The position numbers were made by a program, and so were the translations under genes. From Allolobophora icterica (taxonomy: Eukaryota; Annelida; Clitellata; Crassiclitellata; Lumbricidae), in assembly GCA_963556255.1 (NCBI GenBank), contig OY744612.1:24271692-24335691 (forward strand): a stretch of 64,000 nucleotides of DNA, read 5' to 3'. The notes below the pieces were generated by a model. That model was not told where the DNA came from. It made no database searches and saw only the letters and a list, made by a program, of their open reading frames with translations. This document shows positions 12,214-22,625 of the stretch, piece after piece; within the stretch, counting starts at the first letter, position 1; every line of letters begins with the position of its first letter.

Positions 12214-12436
12214 CAGGGCTGTAGTCGAGGGTATACGCGGGTATACAGCGTATACTCACCTCTAGAGACCGTATACTCACCTCACAAAATATTTATACTT
12301 ATTTATATTAAAATACTGTAGCAGTGTAGCGTATAGGCCTACTCACAAAATACTGTAGCGTATACTCACCTCTAATTTGTTTCGGAAAACTAACCGGTAG
12401 CGTATACTCACCTCTAATTTTACCACTACAGCCCTG
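12214..12436. mobile_element. Non-autonomous hAT-type element (CAGGGCTGTAGT family)
   Basis: A 223-bp element with 12-bp perfect terminal inverted repeats CAGGGCTGTAGT/ACTACAGCCCTG and perfect 8-bp target duplications GAGATCTG (12206-12213 and 12437-12444). The interior repeats GTATACTCACCTCTA several times, probably transposase-binding or simple internal repeats. Confidence 0.9.
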
Positions 12437-12750
12437 GAGATCTGTCATTTGAACTACAAGATCCATCACCTAAAACTGTGTTTTTGTTTGTTATCACGTC
12501 TGAGATTTGATTTAAGCCTGCATGGTCATTCCAAACATACGCAAGTTAATGCTCCTTAGTAGGCCTATAGTCCATAAACGTGCTTTTAGTTAGAATAATC
12601 GACATGCATCGTGTTTCACGCATTTAATATTTTAGTCGAGTAGCGATTAATAGAGTATGCCTCACATAGGATTAGGTTTCAGGTTTGCAAATATTTAGAG
12701 ATGCCCACCTCTGGCTGAGCATGCAGTTCAATAACTGGACGGACAAAGAA

Positions 12751-12902
12751 GGACTAAATGCGGACTAAATGAGAGATTGTAGCAGACTAACTGAGAGACT
12801 GTACAGCGGACTAAATGAGAGACTGTAGCAGACTAAATGAGAGACTGTAGCAGACTAAATGAGAGACTGTAGCGGACTAAATGAGAGACTGTAGCGGACT
12901 AG
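12751..12902. repeat. 22-bp minisatellite
   Basis: About six or seven copies of a 22-bp unit, CTAAATGAGAGACTGTAGCG plus GA, with CAGA/CGGA variants. No coding potential. Confidence 0.85.
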
Positions 12903-13035
12903 GATATCGAAGGGAACGCGGTAAAGCAGCGTGTATATAGGCCTACGTAAAGTGCAACACCTTAATCCTCTTGCCTATTCTCTTCCATTTCATCCACTTC
13001 GTGATCATGGACGTAACTATAGCATTGGGCTTGGG

Positions 13036-13234
13036 CATAGGCGTAATTTGTGGGGGGTACGAGGGGTACCCGTACCCCCACTTTTTGGACTGGGGGTACC
13101 GTACCCCCACTTTTTGAACAATGCCAATCAATATTTTATTATTGTGCCTTCCCAGAGATCGCAGCCTGCGCCTTGCTTCGTGTATGTAAGAAATTGGTAC
13201 CCCCCCCACTTTTTAGACCAAAGTTACGCCTCTG
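13036..13234 (+). mobile_element. hAT-type MITE, GGCGTAA family, copy A
   Basis: Starts CATAGGCGTAATTTGTGG and ends AAAGTTACGCCTCTG. The interior has CGTACCCCCACTTTTTGGAC-type repeats. The same family occurs at 14885-15079 and 18255-18464, with a fragment near 30727-30775. Short open frames across it on both strands are not genes. Confidence 0.8.
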
Positions 13235-13625
13235 CTTACCTATAATTAATCAGGCCATAATTAAGTCAAATTATCCAGGGATACCTAAGTCTAAACTTCT
13301 GGAAGGCATAGGCTAATTAACTGATCAGATTAGGGGAACTCAGTATCATACAATTCTCGAACGCTTCGTGAAGCCTATAGGCCTAATCTACTGGATAGCC
13401 TAAAATTCAGGAAGGCTACAAAAAGATGACAAAATCCCTGTCTATAGCCTAGAAGGAATAAGACAATTCATTTTCTTTTACGACTTTAATTGATCGAACA
13501 ATAGACTTCATCGATCTAATTAATAGACCGCAGACGAAAGTTCATCTTCAGCGGTCGCTCGGATCTTCTCTATCTCCAGCCGAACGATGGACGGACGGAT
13601 GGATCCGACGTAGGCCCGATGGCGT

Positions 13626-14276
13626 CTAGTGGTGGCGTCGTCGGCGGCGGCGGCGTCCGTGGCTTCGTCGACGGCGGCTGCGTCGGCGGCGGCGGCTTCC
13701 TCGTCCGCGGCGTCTCCGTCTTCGTCGCGAAGGAGTCGTCGCTCCCTCGTCATCGTCCTTGGTCGACGCTGCTGCTGCCGATGCTCTCGGCCGAGCGCTG
13801 CGAGACCTCGACCTTCCTCTCACTGCGACGTCATCTCCCAGTTCTTCTTCCTGTTCACCCAACAACAAACCAAAACCCTTCCCTAAGAGAAAGCCATAAT
13901 AGGGACTTACACCCAATGAGATATAATATAAGCTTATAATAATTATACCTCTAATCTGATTAGACATAGGCCTACAGGATTAGTTATCTCAAATAAATGT
14001 AAGCAAATCCTATTTCAATCTAATTAATCTGATATTTATTATTTATCAATCTAATATAATAAATATCAGTGCTAGTTGGTAGGCAATCTAGAAGAGGCGC
14101 TATATAAAATTTGCTTTAATAATAATAACAGTATAAATCAAATCTAAATACTTTAACCTAAAGCCTAGGATTGCCCTGTTCTCTTGTAAGTTTGACCCTT
14201 ATGCTTGCCAAAGAAAGCTCGTCTTCGGCTAGCATAAGGTCAAACTTACCAGTTCGAGATCTTCGTAGTCCTCCAT
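13626..14276 (-). CDS. Candidate captured gene 5' end (exon 14276-14250, then 13850-13626), function unknown
   Basis: On the minus strand an ATG at 14276 encodes MEDYEDLEL and runs exactly into a consensus donor, CTG|GTAAGT, at 14250. A phase-compatible acceptor, GGTGAACAG, precedes 13850. Reading on in that phase gives EEELGDDVAV and then an Arg/Ser-rich tail, stopping at 13626. The tail lies in CpG-rich DNA that is also open in the other frames, so the downstream reading is uncertain; an Ala/Asp-rich alternative frame ends near 13520. A duplicated CCAAT/X-box promoter lies just upstream. No domain recognised. It may be a transposon-captured 5' fragment or a small host gene. Confidence 0.35.
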
Positions 14277-14351
14277 CTTGTTGTTCTTCCGATCTTCTTG
14301 CAGCGTTGATGGAACTGAGCGACTTACTCGACTCGGCCCCCTTTATGGGCT

Positions 14352-14515
14352 GCCGCCCAAGAGAAACCAATCACAGCACAGCTCCGAACACAATGCGTTG
14401 CCATGGTAACCAATATTCAAATCGGTCGCTTTTAAGCACTTTCGGCCCTAGAGAAACCGCCCTCAGCCAATCACAGCACAGCAACGAACACAATACGTTG
14501 CCATGGGTGCGATTT
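14352..14515 (-). promoter_or_regulatory. Tandemly duplicated CCAAT + X-box promoter module
   Basis: Two about 100-bp units each contain CCAATCACAGCACAGC (14367 and 14467) and a GTTGCCATGG core (14397 and about 14497). The first core extends to GTTGCCATGGTAAC (14397-14410), one base from the canonical palindromic RFX X-box, followed at once by CCAAT. The second copy is decayed after GTTGCCATGG. The module sits 76-240 bp upstream of the minus-strand ATG at 14276. Confidence 0.6.
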
Positions 14516-14884
14516 TAGCGTTTGTCTTCTCAATTCAGAAGACGTACGATGACAAAGTTTGAGCAGAAGTTATGCGCTGGCAAAGTATATAGGTCGTAGT
14601 ATACAGGGGCCTACAGCGGTCAGTGAACTCAGTTAAGACTTGTATTTTTTATTCAAAACCACGGATACTTATCTTCCCTGTAAGCAGACACTGTCGTATT
14701 ATGTTTGCCAGTCAGGCCCGAATTAAGGGGATGCGAATTAAGGGTGCTGTAGCACTCGGGCCCGCAGTTTTGAGGGGGCCGCATTTTCGGAAGTACATTA
14801 AAAACTTTATTGTAGGCCCCTACTTGAAGTAGGGGCCTACAATAAAGTAGGCTACTTGTAATTGGTTCCCGCGCTGATGATGGC

Positions 14885-15079
14885 CATAGGCGTAATTTGT
14901 GGGGGTACGAGGGGTACCCGTACCCCCACTTTTTTGACTAGGGGTACCGTACCCCCACTTTTTGAACAGTGTCAATCAATATTTTATTATTGTGCCTTTC
15001 CAGAGATCGCAGTCTCCGCCTTGCTTCGTGTATGCAAGAAATTGGTACCCCCACTTTTTAGACCAAAGTTACGCCGCTG
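14885..15079 (+). mobile_element. hAT-type MITE, GGCGTAA family, copy B
   Basis: Same family and orientation as copy A: starts CATAGGCGTAATTTGTGG, ends AAAGTTACGCCGCTG. Its right flank GGCTTGGG equals the left flank of copy A. Confidence 0.8.
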
Positions 15080-15275
15080 GGCTTGGGGGTAATGGGGGGA
15101 CCCTCAACGAAGCTGAAGTTCCCCATAATAAATCAAGCCGTGGTATGCCTACGACTAAATATTCGTATGAACACTATTCATGTTGCCAGGCTGAAGGCTA
15201 ATGCCCCCACACGAAAAGTCCTAGTTACGTTGCTGTTCGTGATCTTGTTGTTTAGCTTGTTTTCCCTCTGTTTCG

Positions 15276-15520
15276 GGCTGCTCGATAGTGTAGTGGTTAT
15301 AGAGTGCAGGACTGTCAAAAGTCAATCGAGAGGTCGGGGTTCAAATACCCGCCAGGGCAGAAATTTGGTTCGAGATTTCTACTCTACCTGCACCCCCTAA
15401 CTAACTCAGCTATAATGAATACACTGACCTACAGTCCTACACAGTCGGTGGGAAGATGAGACGGCGAGGGAGAGGACTGGCCACCCGCTCTCATAATTAT
15501 GCCGAGACTGTAGACACCCT
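15276..15520 (+). mobile_element. tRNA-derived SINE
   Basis: A-box-like GATAGTGTAGTGGTTATAG and B-box GGTTCAAATACCC (about 15339-15350) are followed by the shared body CGCCAGGGCAGAAATTTGGT, then GGGAAGATGAGACGGCG and ATGCCGAGAC. Homologous to 24585-25085 and 53176-53460. It is truncated at its 3' end. No intact tRNA cloverleaf, so this is a SINE and not a tRNA gene. Confidence 0.8.
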
Positions 15521-15567
15521 CTGTGTTTCGTTGTCGATTTGTGTCATTCCTGAAAATGCCTTTTCAC

Positions 15568-15827
15568 CATGGGCTGCGATCCCAGGGGGTCGAGGGGGAC
15601 AAGACCCCCCACCTTTAACAGTGGGGGGACACGCCATACATCGGCCCCCCAAATTTTGAAGAAACACCAAAAAAGTCATCAAATTTTGTCGTACTCAGGT
15701 TAAAAAATTTTGATGCGCGAACAAATTTTTAGATCTCTTTTTTGACCAGATCAGTTCAAAACTCTTTTTTGACCAGATCAGTTCCCAAATCCCCCCCCCC
15801 ACCTCTCAAACAAGATCGCCGCCACTG
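15568..15827 (-). mobile_element. Non-autonomous hAT-type element (GGCGGCGATC family)
   Basis: A 260-bp element with ends CATGGGCTGCGATCC and AAGATCGCCGCCACTG and perfect 8-bp duplications CTTTTCAC (15560-15567 and 15828-15835). The same family lies in the other orientation at 26232-26402, with another fragment from about 27233. Confidence 0.85.
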
Positions 15828-15835
15828 CTTTTCAC

Positions 15836-17080
15836 ACAGGTAGGCGTAAGCCTATGCCCTAAGTATAGCGCAGAAGGGCAGCAATATGCCGACAGCTTTG
15901 ACACTTAACAAGGCGTATTCCTTCTCTATCATAAATCATAATCCAGAAGTTTGTTAAATTCATTTCTGCGAACTTAGGTCGCACGCAGTGTTCTGTCAGT
16001 TGCAGTGTCATTCAGCTGTTCTTTTTCCGTATTCTGTAGTTGGTGATGAAATGGGTTTCTGACCAGGGATTGTTTTAACGTGCAATGATACACAAAATGT
16101 GCAGTGATGAAAGGCTGTTAACCGTTGTTTGTGTACGAAAAGAATTGTAATTCGTAATTATTAAGTTAATGAGTTTTACGCGCGCCGGCGCTCGCCATGT
16201 GCAGTGATGAATTTTCCTTAAAACATACCCTGTTTCTGACCCAGTCTTTGTCAGAGACAGTTAAACTTGGAAAATACCATCGTAATTTGTCTTTTCAGAT
16301 CTGATAAATGCTCAATAACAATGTCATGTAACCCAACTGCACCTGGATCAACTTTGACTGCGCGAGGAAACAGAAATTGAATTTAAAAATACGATCTCGC
16401 AAAGATGCGTAATAAGGAACGATGATGTCATAGACATAGAGTAAATAAGTAAGTAAGTTTATTGAATAATTAGCGAATGCAACACACGGTGGTCCATACA
16501 GATTAACATACTGCTAAATCAGCGTGGTAAGAAAAATGATGGTTGACTGCACCAATTTATCAGCATGGTATAGCGCATAGTATGACTGAGTAATATTATT
16601 GTCATTTAAAACTTCTGATTTCCGACATTCGGCCACGGAACACTTCTACCGCGCTCGCGGCCACGGCACACAGGTTGGGAAGCACTGCGCTAACACTTCA
16701 TACCCATGGCTGCCTCAGGACTAGCTTAATTATAAGGTCTGCTCTTCTGTTTGTGCTCTTTCGTCTCCTCATGCGATCGTCACTCTTCAGTTTCTTTCAG
16801 TTTTTCTTTCCGGTTCTTACCGGCCTCTTCTTTATGACATTTCTTTCTCCTTTAACCTTATGTTCATTTCTTCAACTTCCTGTTCCACTCATTCCTGTTG
16901 ATTAATCTGCTCTCGTTCTTCCACCTCCGTCCTCTTCATCTCTCCCCGATGCATTCGTCTCTTTTGTCCCCCAGGGACCAAGACGCAGACCAACATATAG
17001 CGGATGGGCATGGCGCGCTGCCATCGGCTGACTCAAGCAGACAGAAATATAGATATATATTTCGGTTTTCGCGGAGCGCT
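15836..17080. other. Gene-free stretch with repeat fragments
   Basis: No gene recognised. It contains (AAGT)n near 16447-16460, a hAT-like end fragment CAGGTTGGGAAGCACTGCGC at about 16671-16690 and a SINE 3' fragment (GCTAACACTTCATACCCATG, about 16689-16708). Confidence 0.4.
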
Positions 17081-17510
17081 GACCACAGTCCTCATCATCG
17101 GCTTGGATGGCCGCAGCTGCGCCGGTTTATCAATCGGTCGTTTACGGCGCCTAAGGCAGCAGAAACGACCAAACAGCACCGCGCGCCGTAAGACTGGAAC
17201 AAACCCAGTTGCACAATTTATATAGCGCCTTCATACTATTCTTTAACACTAACCAACGAGCTCTGTATCGGCAACGTAATTTCTTCGTGCATTCGGTGCG
17301 ATTGTCCATTTACATCAAGGAACGCGGCGGTGCGGCCGCGCCCAGCTGAGACGCGGCTAATGATTAGCGCCGTGCGACCATCTCTTCGTCCGTCTGTCCG
17401 TGTGTCTGTCAGCCGATCCGCAACGTAGCAACGGCTGAGAAGAATCGCCGAAAAGGATCGAGGACACGAATCGGACCACACGAGCGTAGATCGTTTTAGA
17501 CGCGGGTGAA
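17081..17510. promoter_or_regulatory. CpG-rich island-like region of unknown role
   Basis: Locally high CpG content (CGCGGAGCGC, GCGGCCGCGCCC, GCGCCGTGCG). Open frames are present but show no domain. It could be a promoter or 5' exon of a gene not otherwise recognised. There is no decisive motif. Confidence 0.25.
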
Positions 17511-17549
17511 TGGAATGTCAAAGGTGCTGCAGATAACAGCCTTTATGTG

Positions 17550-18110
17550 TTCATCATCAGCTTGGCGCTTGGTTGACATCGGTTGACTGACGGGTTGGCG
17601 CGGTTACAGCACGTTGAAAAGATGATTGATGTTGGCGTGGTGTGCCTTTAAGTTGACCTTCTGTCGTACACTGCTGCATGGGTAGTGTTATGAGTTCCGG
17701 ATCGTTGGTGCATACTGGCGTGGTTGACAGAGACTTAGTTTGGCTGAGTTGACCATTCAGTTCACATGGGTGATTTAGGTTGATCGTATGCCGTGCAGTA
17801 GTATGTTGCTATAGATGGCGGATTATAGTTGACTTTGGTTGGCGCGGTTGACTGGTGTGTTTACCGGTTGTCCTTTATTGACGACAATGGGCTGTTTAAA
17901 CTTTGCATATGCAGGTTCATTGGTTTAGGTTGACTTAGCTTGTCTGGCTGACCGTTTCGCGTTGGTTGACGCCTACTCGACTACATATGTTCTTGGAGCC
18001 GTAACTGGTGTGTGCGTTGGCGTTGCAAGGTCAACAGAGTCTGCGTAGATTTGATGTTGACCGGTTAACCGGTTGTCCTTACATGTTGGTGTACGATTGT
18101 TAACGTCGTG
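17550..18110. repeat. Degenerate GGTTGAC-rich region
   Basis: GTTGAC or GGTTGAC recurs irregularly more than ten times over about 550 bp, often next to TGGCGCGGTTGAC. It looks like a decayed minisatellite and not a coding region. Confidence 0.5.
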
Positions 18111-18254
18111 GATGAAGTCAACTGCAGCGACAGCTACCGAGTAAAGACGACATGTTCTTCTTCTGGAAGTGAGTTTCAAATGATCATAACGACGACGATG
18201 ATGATGACAACGACGAACGTAGGGAATCAGAGGGAAAAGGCCTATCTATGGGCA

Positions 18255-18464
18255 CATAGGCGTAATTTGTGGGGGTACGAGGGTTATACCCGTGCCCCCC
18301 CCGCCCACTTTTTGGACTGGGGGTACCGTACCCCCCACTTTTTGAACAATGCCAATTAATATTTTATTATTGTGCCTTTCCATTGATCGCAGGCTCCGCC
18401 TTGCTTCGTGTCTGTAAGAAATTGGTACCCCCCCCCCACTTTTTAGACCAAGGTTACGCTCCTG
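18255..18464 (+). mobile_element. hAT-type MITE, GGCGTAA family, copy C
   Basis: A 210-bp copy starting CATAGGCGTAATTTGTGG and ending AAGGTTACGCTCCTG, with perfect 8-bp target duplications TATGGGCA at 18247-18254 and 18465-18472. It shows that the GGCGTAA family uses hAT-like 8-bp duplications and fixes its true ends. Confidence 0.9.
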
Positions 18465-18759
18465 TATGGGCATGAGCAAAATGTATGGAGCAATATGAGA
18501 TGGTCTGGACAGGAGGATAAGACTGGAGAAATTATACACAATGGAAGGTCCGAACCAATGTGAGAAAGGCCTGTGAGCCTGCACAAGCGCAATGGATGTT
18601 GAATATATAGACCTATCATCTTCAACTGGAGATAGTCTGAACCAATGAGGAAAGACCGATTAACAGGAGCAAAATGTGTGGGGAACATTTACATGTAAAT
18701 CTTTAGTGGGAGTCTGGGAGCAGTGGGAGAATTGTAGAAAAAAGACTGGAGGTTAGATT

Positions 18760-19445
18760 TTTTCGAGTTTGATCCATGTGGAGTTGAATATTTTATCCGT
18801 AGTTTGCAAACTGAGAGAATTCAAAAATGCAATAGAAAGCTTAAATTCGTTAAAGTGATGACATCACCAAATTTGTTAGTATACAACTCACCTGGTCAGA
18901 AATCTTACAGTAAACGAGAGCATTATTTTATTAATAACCCACAAAATAAATTGTGAAAGAAAACACTAAAATATATGCACACTATCAAGAGTTGATATGA
19001 AAACCCGAAATACTAGACCTAGTTAAGACTCGGCTTTATGGCAAATTCAATGCAATGCACGAGAAAACATAAAAGTAATTATTGATTTTGATAACTGAAA
19101 TGCGTGACTGACCAATAGGCCTAAGTAGAAAGCAAATAGCAGAAAATCATGATGTACCAAGAGGTCCAAGACAGACTCAGCAGGGACGTCACGTGGGGGA
19201 GGGGGGCATTTGCCCCCTTGATTTTTGGAAAAAAGGAAAAAGGATGGAACAAGAAAAGGAGGAAGAAGAAGGGGTAAAAAAGAAAAATATGATACTTGAA
19301 ATCAGCTGAAATGACGTCTCTGAGACTCAGAGTCAAGTAATGCAAAAACACACTAGCACAACTGATGGGGTTGGAAACGACCCCCTGGGGTGTGCAATGA
19401 AGACTTAACTATGGGTCCTAAGAAAGACTAGGGGAGTTTAACCCC
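18760..19445 (-). repeat. Dispersed repeat, copy 2 (inverted relative to 86-430)
   Basis: The outer parts (about 18763-18970 and 19360-19440) match the reverse complement of 86-430. The middle is extra sequence and includes the hAT-type element 19181-19322. Confidence 0.7.
19181..19322. mobile_element. Short hAT-type element nested in a dispersed repeat
   Basis: A 142-bp element starting CAGGGACGTCACGTGGGGG and ending AAATGACGTCTCTG, flanked by perfect 8-bp repeats AGACTCAG (19173-19180 and 19323-19330). Confidence 0.85.
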
Positions 19446-19902
19446 CAATAATTCTCACTGAGTGGGAGATTGTCTGAAGTTCTAGACAAGTGGGGACTTC
19501 ATACTCCTTTCTAACAAATCGCAACCTTACGATGGGTACGGCTATATGCCTAGAAAAACATAGGCATATTTAAATATTTTAAGCTTGTATAATATACGCA
19601 TGATATCCCTGTGCAGTGATGCATAGCCTATCATCTGCCTATGTAGGAAAGATAAATTCGTGTGTAGAGAATAAGTAATTGGCGGATGAGGACTTGCTGA
19701 AGAGAACCGATTCCCGGATTCATTAGGCTTTATGGCCGACTGCAGTGTGGACAGGGACTGACTTGCAATTTCGGATTTCTTCGAAGTACGGGCTAATGAA
19801 CCCCAATTGTTCCATCACAGACACGCAGGCAGACAGCAGGGACGTACAAGCAAGCAGACACAGCAACACCGGACACGACAATAATGCAGATCCGAACGTA
19901 GA

Positions 19903-20362
19903 GACACATATAAACACAGTTGCCGGAAGACACACAAACATAGAGACACATATAAACACAGTTGCCGGAAGACACACAAACATAGAGACACATATAAACA
20001 CAGTTGCCGGAAGACACACAAACATAGAGACACATATAAACACAGTTGCCGGAAGACACACAAACATAGAGACACATATAAACACAGTTGCCGGAAGACA
20101 CACAAACATAGAGACACATATAAACACAGTTGCCGGAAGACACACAAACATAGAGACACATATAAACACAGTTGCCGGAAGACACACAAACATAGAGACA
20201 CATATAAACACAGTTGCCGGAAGACACACAAACATAGAGACACATATAAACACAGTTGCCGGAAGACACACAAACATAGAGACACATATAAACACAGTTG
20301 CCGGAAGACACACAAACATAGAGACACATATAAACACAGTTGCCGGAAAACACACAAACATA
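19903..20362. repeat. 42-bp minisatellite, 11 near-identical copies
   Basis: The 42-bp unit begins GAGACACATATAAACACAGT and continues TGCCGGAAGACACACAAACA plus TA. Eleven units are essentially identical; the last has GGAAAACAC for GGAAGACAC. Because 42 is divisible by three and the unit lacks stops in several frames, long open frames cross it on both strands, including a 302-codon plus-strand frame (19745-20653) repeating ETHINTVAGRHTNI. No start context, splice sites or domain support a gene. The direct repeats abut without spacers, so this is not a CRISPR array. Confidence 0.9.
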
Positions 20363-21000
20363 CATCCACTTTTTAAACTGGAATGCAAATGTGATTACGT
20401 AGAAGCTCTCCAGAGAGTTTCCTTCGAACAAGTCTACTTTTCTTCGCGTCATTTCTCCCGATCCAGACGGTCTAAATTACTAATGGCGTATGTAATCATC
20501 TTCATACATATTTTAATTAGCATCCAAGTATGTTTGCGCGCGTTTTGCACGTGGAAACATGACTGCATCCCATTTCGAACTCCTGAACATTATGGTAACG
20601 TGACGAAGCGCTATTCAATTTTCAGCTCATATCGGAGTGAAAATAGGCGCTAATCTATTCATTATTCAATAGGGTAAAATGAATTATGCGGAGACGGTCT
20701 TATAACTGAATTATAACATTTATTCGGAATTATTCTGAAGAAATGATTAAAACGGACGTGATGTGAAAACAAATCCTCGTCGCGTATCCTGTTGGGCGCA
20801 TTAATACACAGACTCCGTGTATAGACAAAGAATATTAGACTCGACGCAATACACGGCCGGCAGGTGGCGTCAATACGAGCTTCAAAAACGTAATCTATAA
20901 GGAATCGGGTTTCCAACTGTTCGGACCGCGGTTTAATATCCTATTAGCTTGACACTAACGACGAATAGCATGTAGTGACTTTGTAGTCAAGGTATTATGT
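20363..21000. other. Gene-free stretch
   Basis: No gene, RNA or repeat was recognised between the minisatellite and the TATG repeats that begin near 21000. Confidence 0.35.
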
Positions 21001-21230
21001 ATGTATGCACGGATGTATGTATGTATTTATGTATGTATATATGGATGGATCTATCTATACATGTGCTTATATATGTATGTACGTATGCCCGTATCGCCTT
21101 CAAAATCTGCCTCCTCATATAGGCCCTACCATATCCACTCTGGAACCTCTCCCACGTACATGACATCCATGGTCAAACCGTGTTCTACTACAAATTCCAG
21201 AGGACTCCGATTGGCTGCATGAGGCGATTA

Positions 21231-21464
21231 TTTATTTATTTATTTCGGATATTTCTATAGCGCCTCCTCAAGTCAACTACTACTCAGAGGCGCTCCCGAC
21301 TACAGCATTGTTACTGTGTCGGAGTTTTCACGCCGAAGCGCCACGAGCAATCGCGAGTGAAGGACTTGCCCAAGGTCCGTACGCAGCGGCTAGAGTGGGA
21401 TTCGAACCCGCAACCCTCCGGTCACAAGGCGCCGAACTTACCACTGAGCCACCACGCCCCACCA
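21231..21464 (-). mobile_element. tRNA-derived SINE with LINE-like tail
   Basis: Read on the minus strand: A-box TGGCTCAGTGGTAAG, B-box GGGTTCGAATCCC (about 21398-21410), then body and the tail GGAGGCGCTATAGAAAT followed by (AAAT)n at about 21231-21245. It is a different subfamily from the SINE at 15276-15520 but shares the GGCGCTATA tail. Confidence 0.75.
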
Positions 21465-21465
21465 C

Positions 21466-21760
21466 ACTTCACGATTACACCATACTTCGCAGTTCGCACC
21501 AACCGGAAGTTTGGTATGCTCGTGCCTTCTCAGTATCAGGACCTACAGAATGGAGCAGTCTTCCAACTACAGTCCCTCAAAGCACATCTGTTGCTCAATT
21601 TAACTCAAAATTAAAGACTCATTAGATCTGTTTACAGTGTTCTATGACTAGGAATGTAGCGCAACGCGCTCTCGTACAAGACTTGTCTTATTGAAGCGCA
21701 CTATAAATGTTTAGTTGTATCGTATTGTATTGCATTGTATTGTATGTATTGTACATATGT
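21466..21760 (+). mobile_element. LINE 3' fragment (CR1/L2-like reverse-transcriptase C-terminus)
   Basis: The plus-strand frame up to the stop at 21623-21625 reads ...RAFSVSGPTEWSSLPTTV then FNSKLKTH. This fits the C-terminal W(N/S)xLP...F+xxLKT signature of CR1/L2-clade LINE polyproteins. Downstream come GAAGCGCACTATAAAT and a (TTGTA)n tail. It is 5' truncated, as is usual for LINE insertions. Confidence 0.65.
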
Positions 21761-22289
21761 AAGCCTATGTATGCATTTGGGACGTATGTATGTGGGTATA
21801 CTTGCTGTATGTAAGCCTATATCTATATGGTGCCTCAAATATTAGCAAAATAGCGAAATATATATTTTAATAGGAATGTATTTGTATATATTTATATTCT
21901 TGTCTTCCGCCACACATAGGCCTATACTATAGGCTACTTACGGCGCATATAAATATAAGCTCTATTCAACATGCAAAATAGCAGTCTAATTGTGACATTG
22001 TCTCATTAGAACACATACTGACTATATAGGCGTAGTCAGTATTATGCTCCTATTATCCTATAAGGTGTGATAATGTAGAACGGACTATTTACTGTTATTT
22101 AAGTCCTTGTATTATAAAGGGACACATCGTTTCCTTCATTTTCAAGAATCCCTACCCTGACTCATCTGATCCTCCGAGTTCCAATTCTTCTTCTAAGCGA
22201 GACCTGCTTTAGGCCTATAGCAGCTGTTCTGCCTCCCCTCTTGATCTGGACTCTCTGGAACCGGACTCGTACCTCTTGTCGACCATCCT

Positions 22290-22625
22290 TTGGAAAATCC
22301 CTCTAAATTGACGCAGCGCTCGCAAATAAGCTGGTGTCCTGCCCTTGACTTTCGAGTGGCGCTTTGGAATTTTGGAGTTTACAGTTACGATTCATTTTGT
22401 ACACTACCGGTACCCGCTGAGACGCCGTGCATAGAATCCTCTTTACTCGACCACCAACGTCATGCAGATAACATTCAACTCTTCATATCCTTCCTTTCCA
22501 GTTCTTTTCCCGATCCATCGCTCAGAAACTTGGTATTGAAAACAAATCTTAAACTGGATGGACTCTACAGCCTCCTCTGCCATCACCTTGCCAAAAGTGA
22601 ATTCGTTTATTGTAGCTTTGTCCAC
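22290..22625 (+). pseudogene. LINE reverse-transcriptase fragment, left half
   Basis: The plus-strand frame contains HADNIQLFISF, a degraded YADDxQL(F) active-site motif of non-LTR reverse transcriptase, followed by a helical stretch. It is interrupted at 22626 by a 1-kb hAT-type element; the remainder continues from 23636. Confidence 0.6.

Larger units (their letters stand above)
13036..15079. mobile_element. Candidate composite transposon: two MITEs flanking a 1.65-kb cargo
   Basis: Two same-orientation copies of one hAT-type MITE lie at 13036-13234 and 14885-15079. The 8 bp outside the left copy (13028-13035, GGCTTGGG) are identical to the 8 bp outside the right copy (15080-15087, GGCTTGGG). 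The inner flanks (CTTACCTA and ATGATGGC) match neither each other nor the outer ones. This is the pattern expected if the two MITEs and everything between them moved as one unit using the outermost ends. The cargo contains a CpG-rich exon-like region and a duplicated CCAAT/X-box promoter. The alternative is a chance 8-bp match or ectopic recombination. Confidence 0.55.

Noticed and set aside
12931..13316. Overlapping 88-104 codon frames on both strands
   Set aside because: They lie within MITE copy A; equivalent frames recur in every copy of the family.
13520..13967. Overlapping Ala-, Arg- and Ser-rich frames on both strands
   Set aside because: CGG-rich low-complexity DNA is open in several frames; only the splice-linked minus-strand reading is kept, at low confidence.
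15276..15350. tRNA gene
   Set aside because: A- and B-boxes are present, but the acceptor stem does not pair and the same head occurs with a common body elsewhere, so it is a SINE. The same applies near 24600, 31400 and 53200.
16675..17225. Possible transmembrane exon of the synaptotagmin-like gene
   Set aside because: The hydrophobic frame at 16675-16905 lacks the synaptotagmin N-terminal pattern and suitable in-phase splice sites.
19903..20362. CRISPR-like direct repeats
   Set aside because: The 42-bp units abut directly with no unique spacers, and the DNA is eukaryotic.
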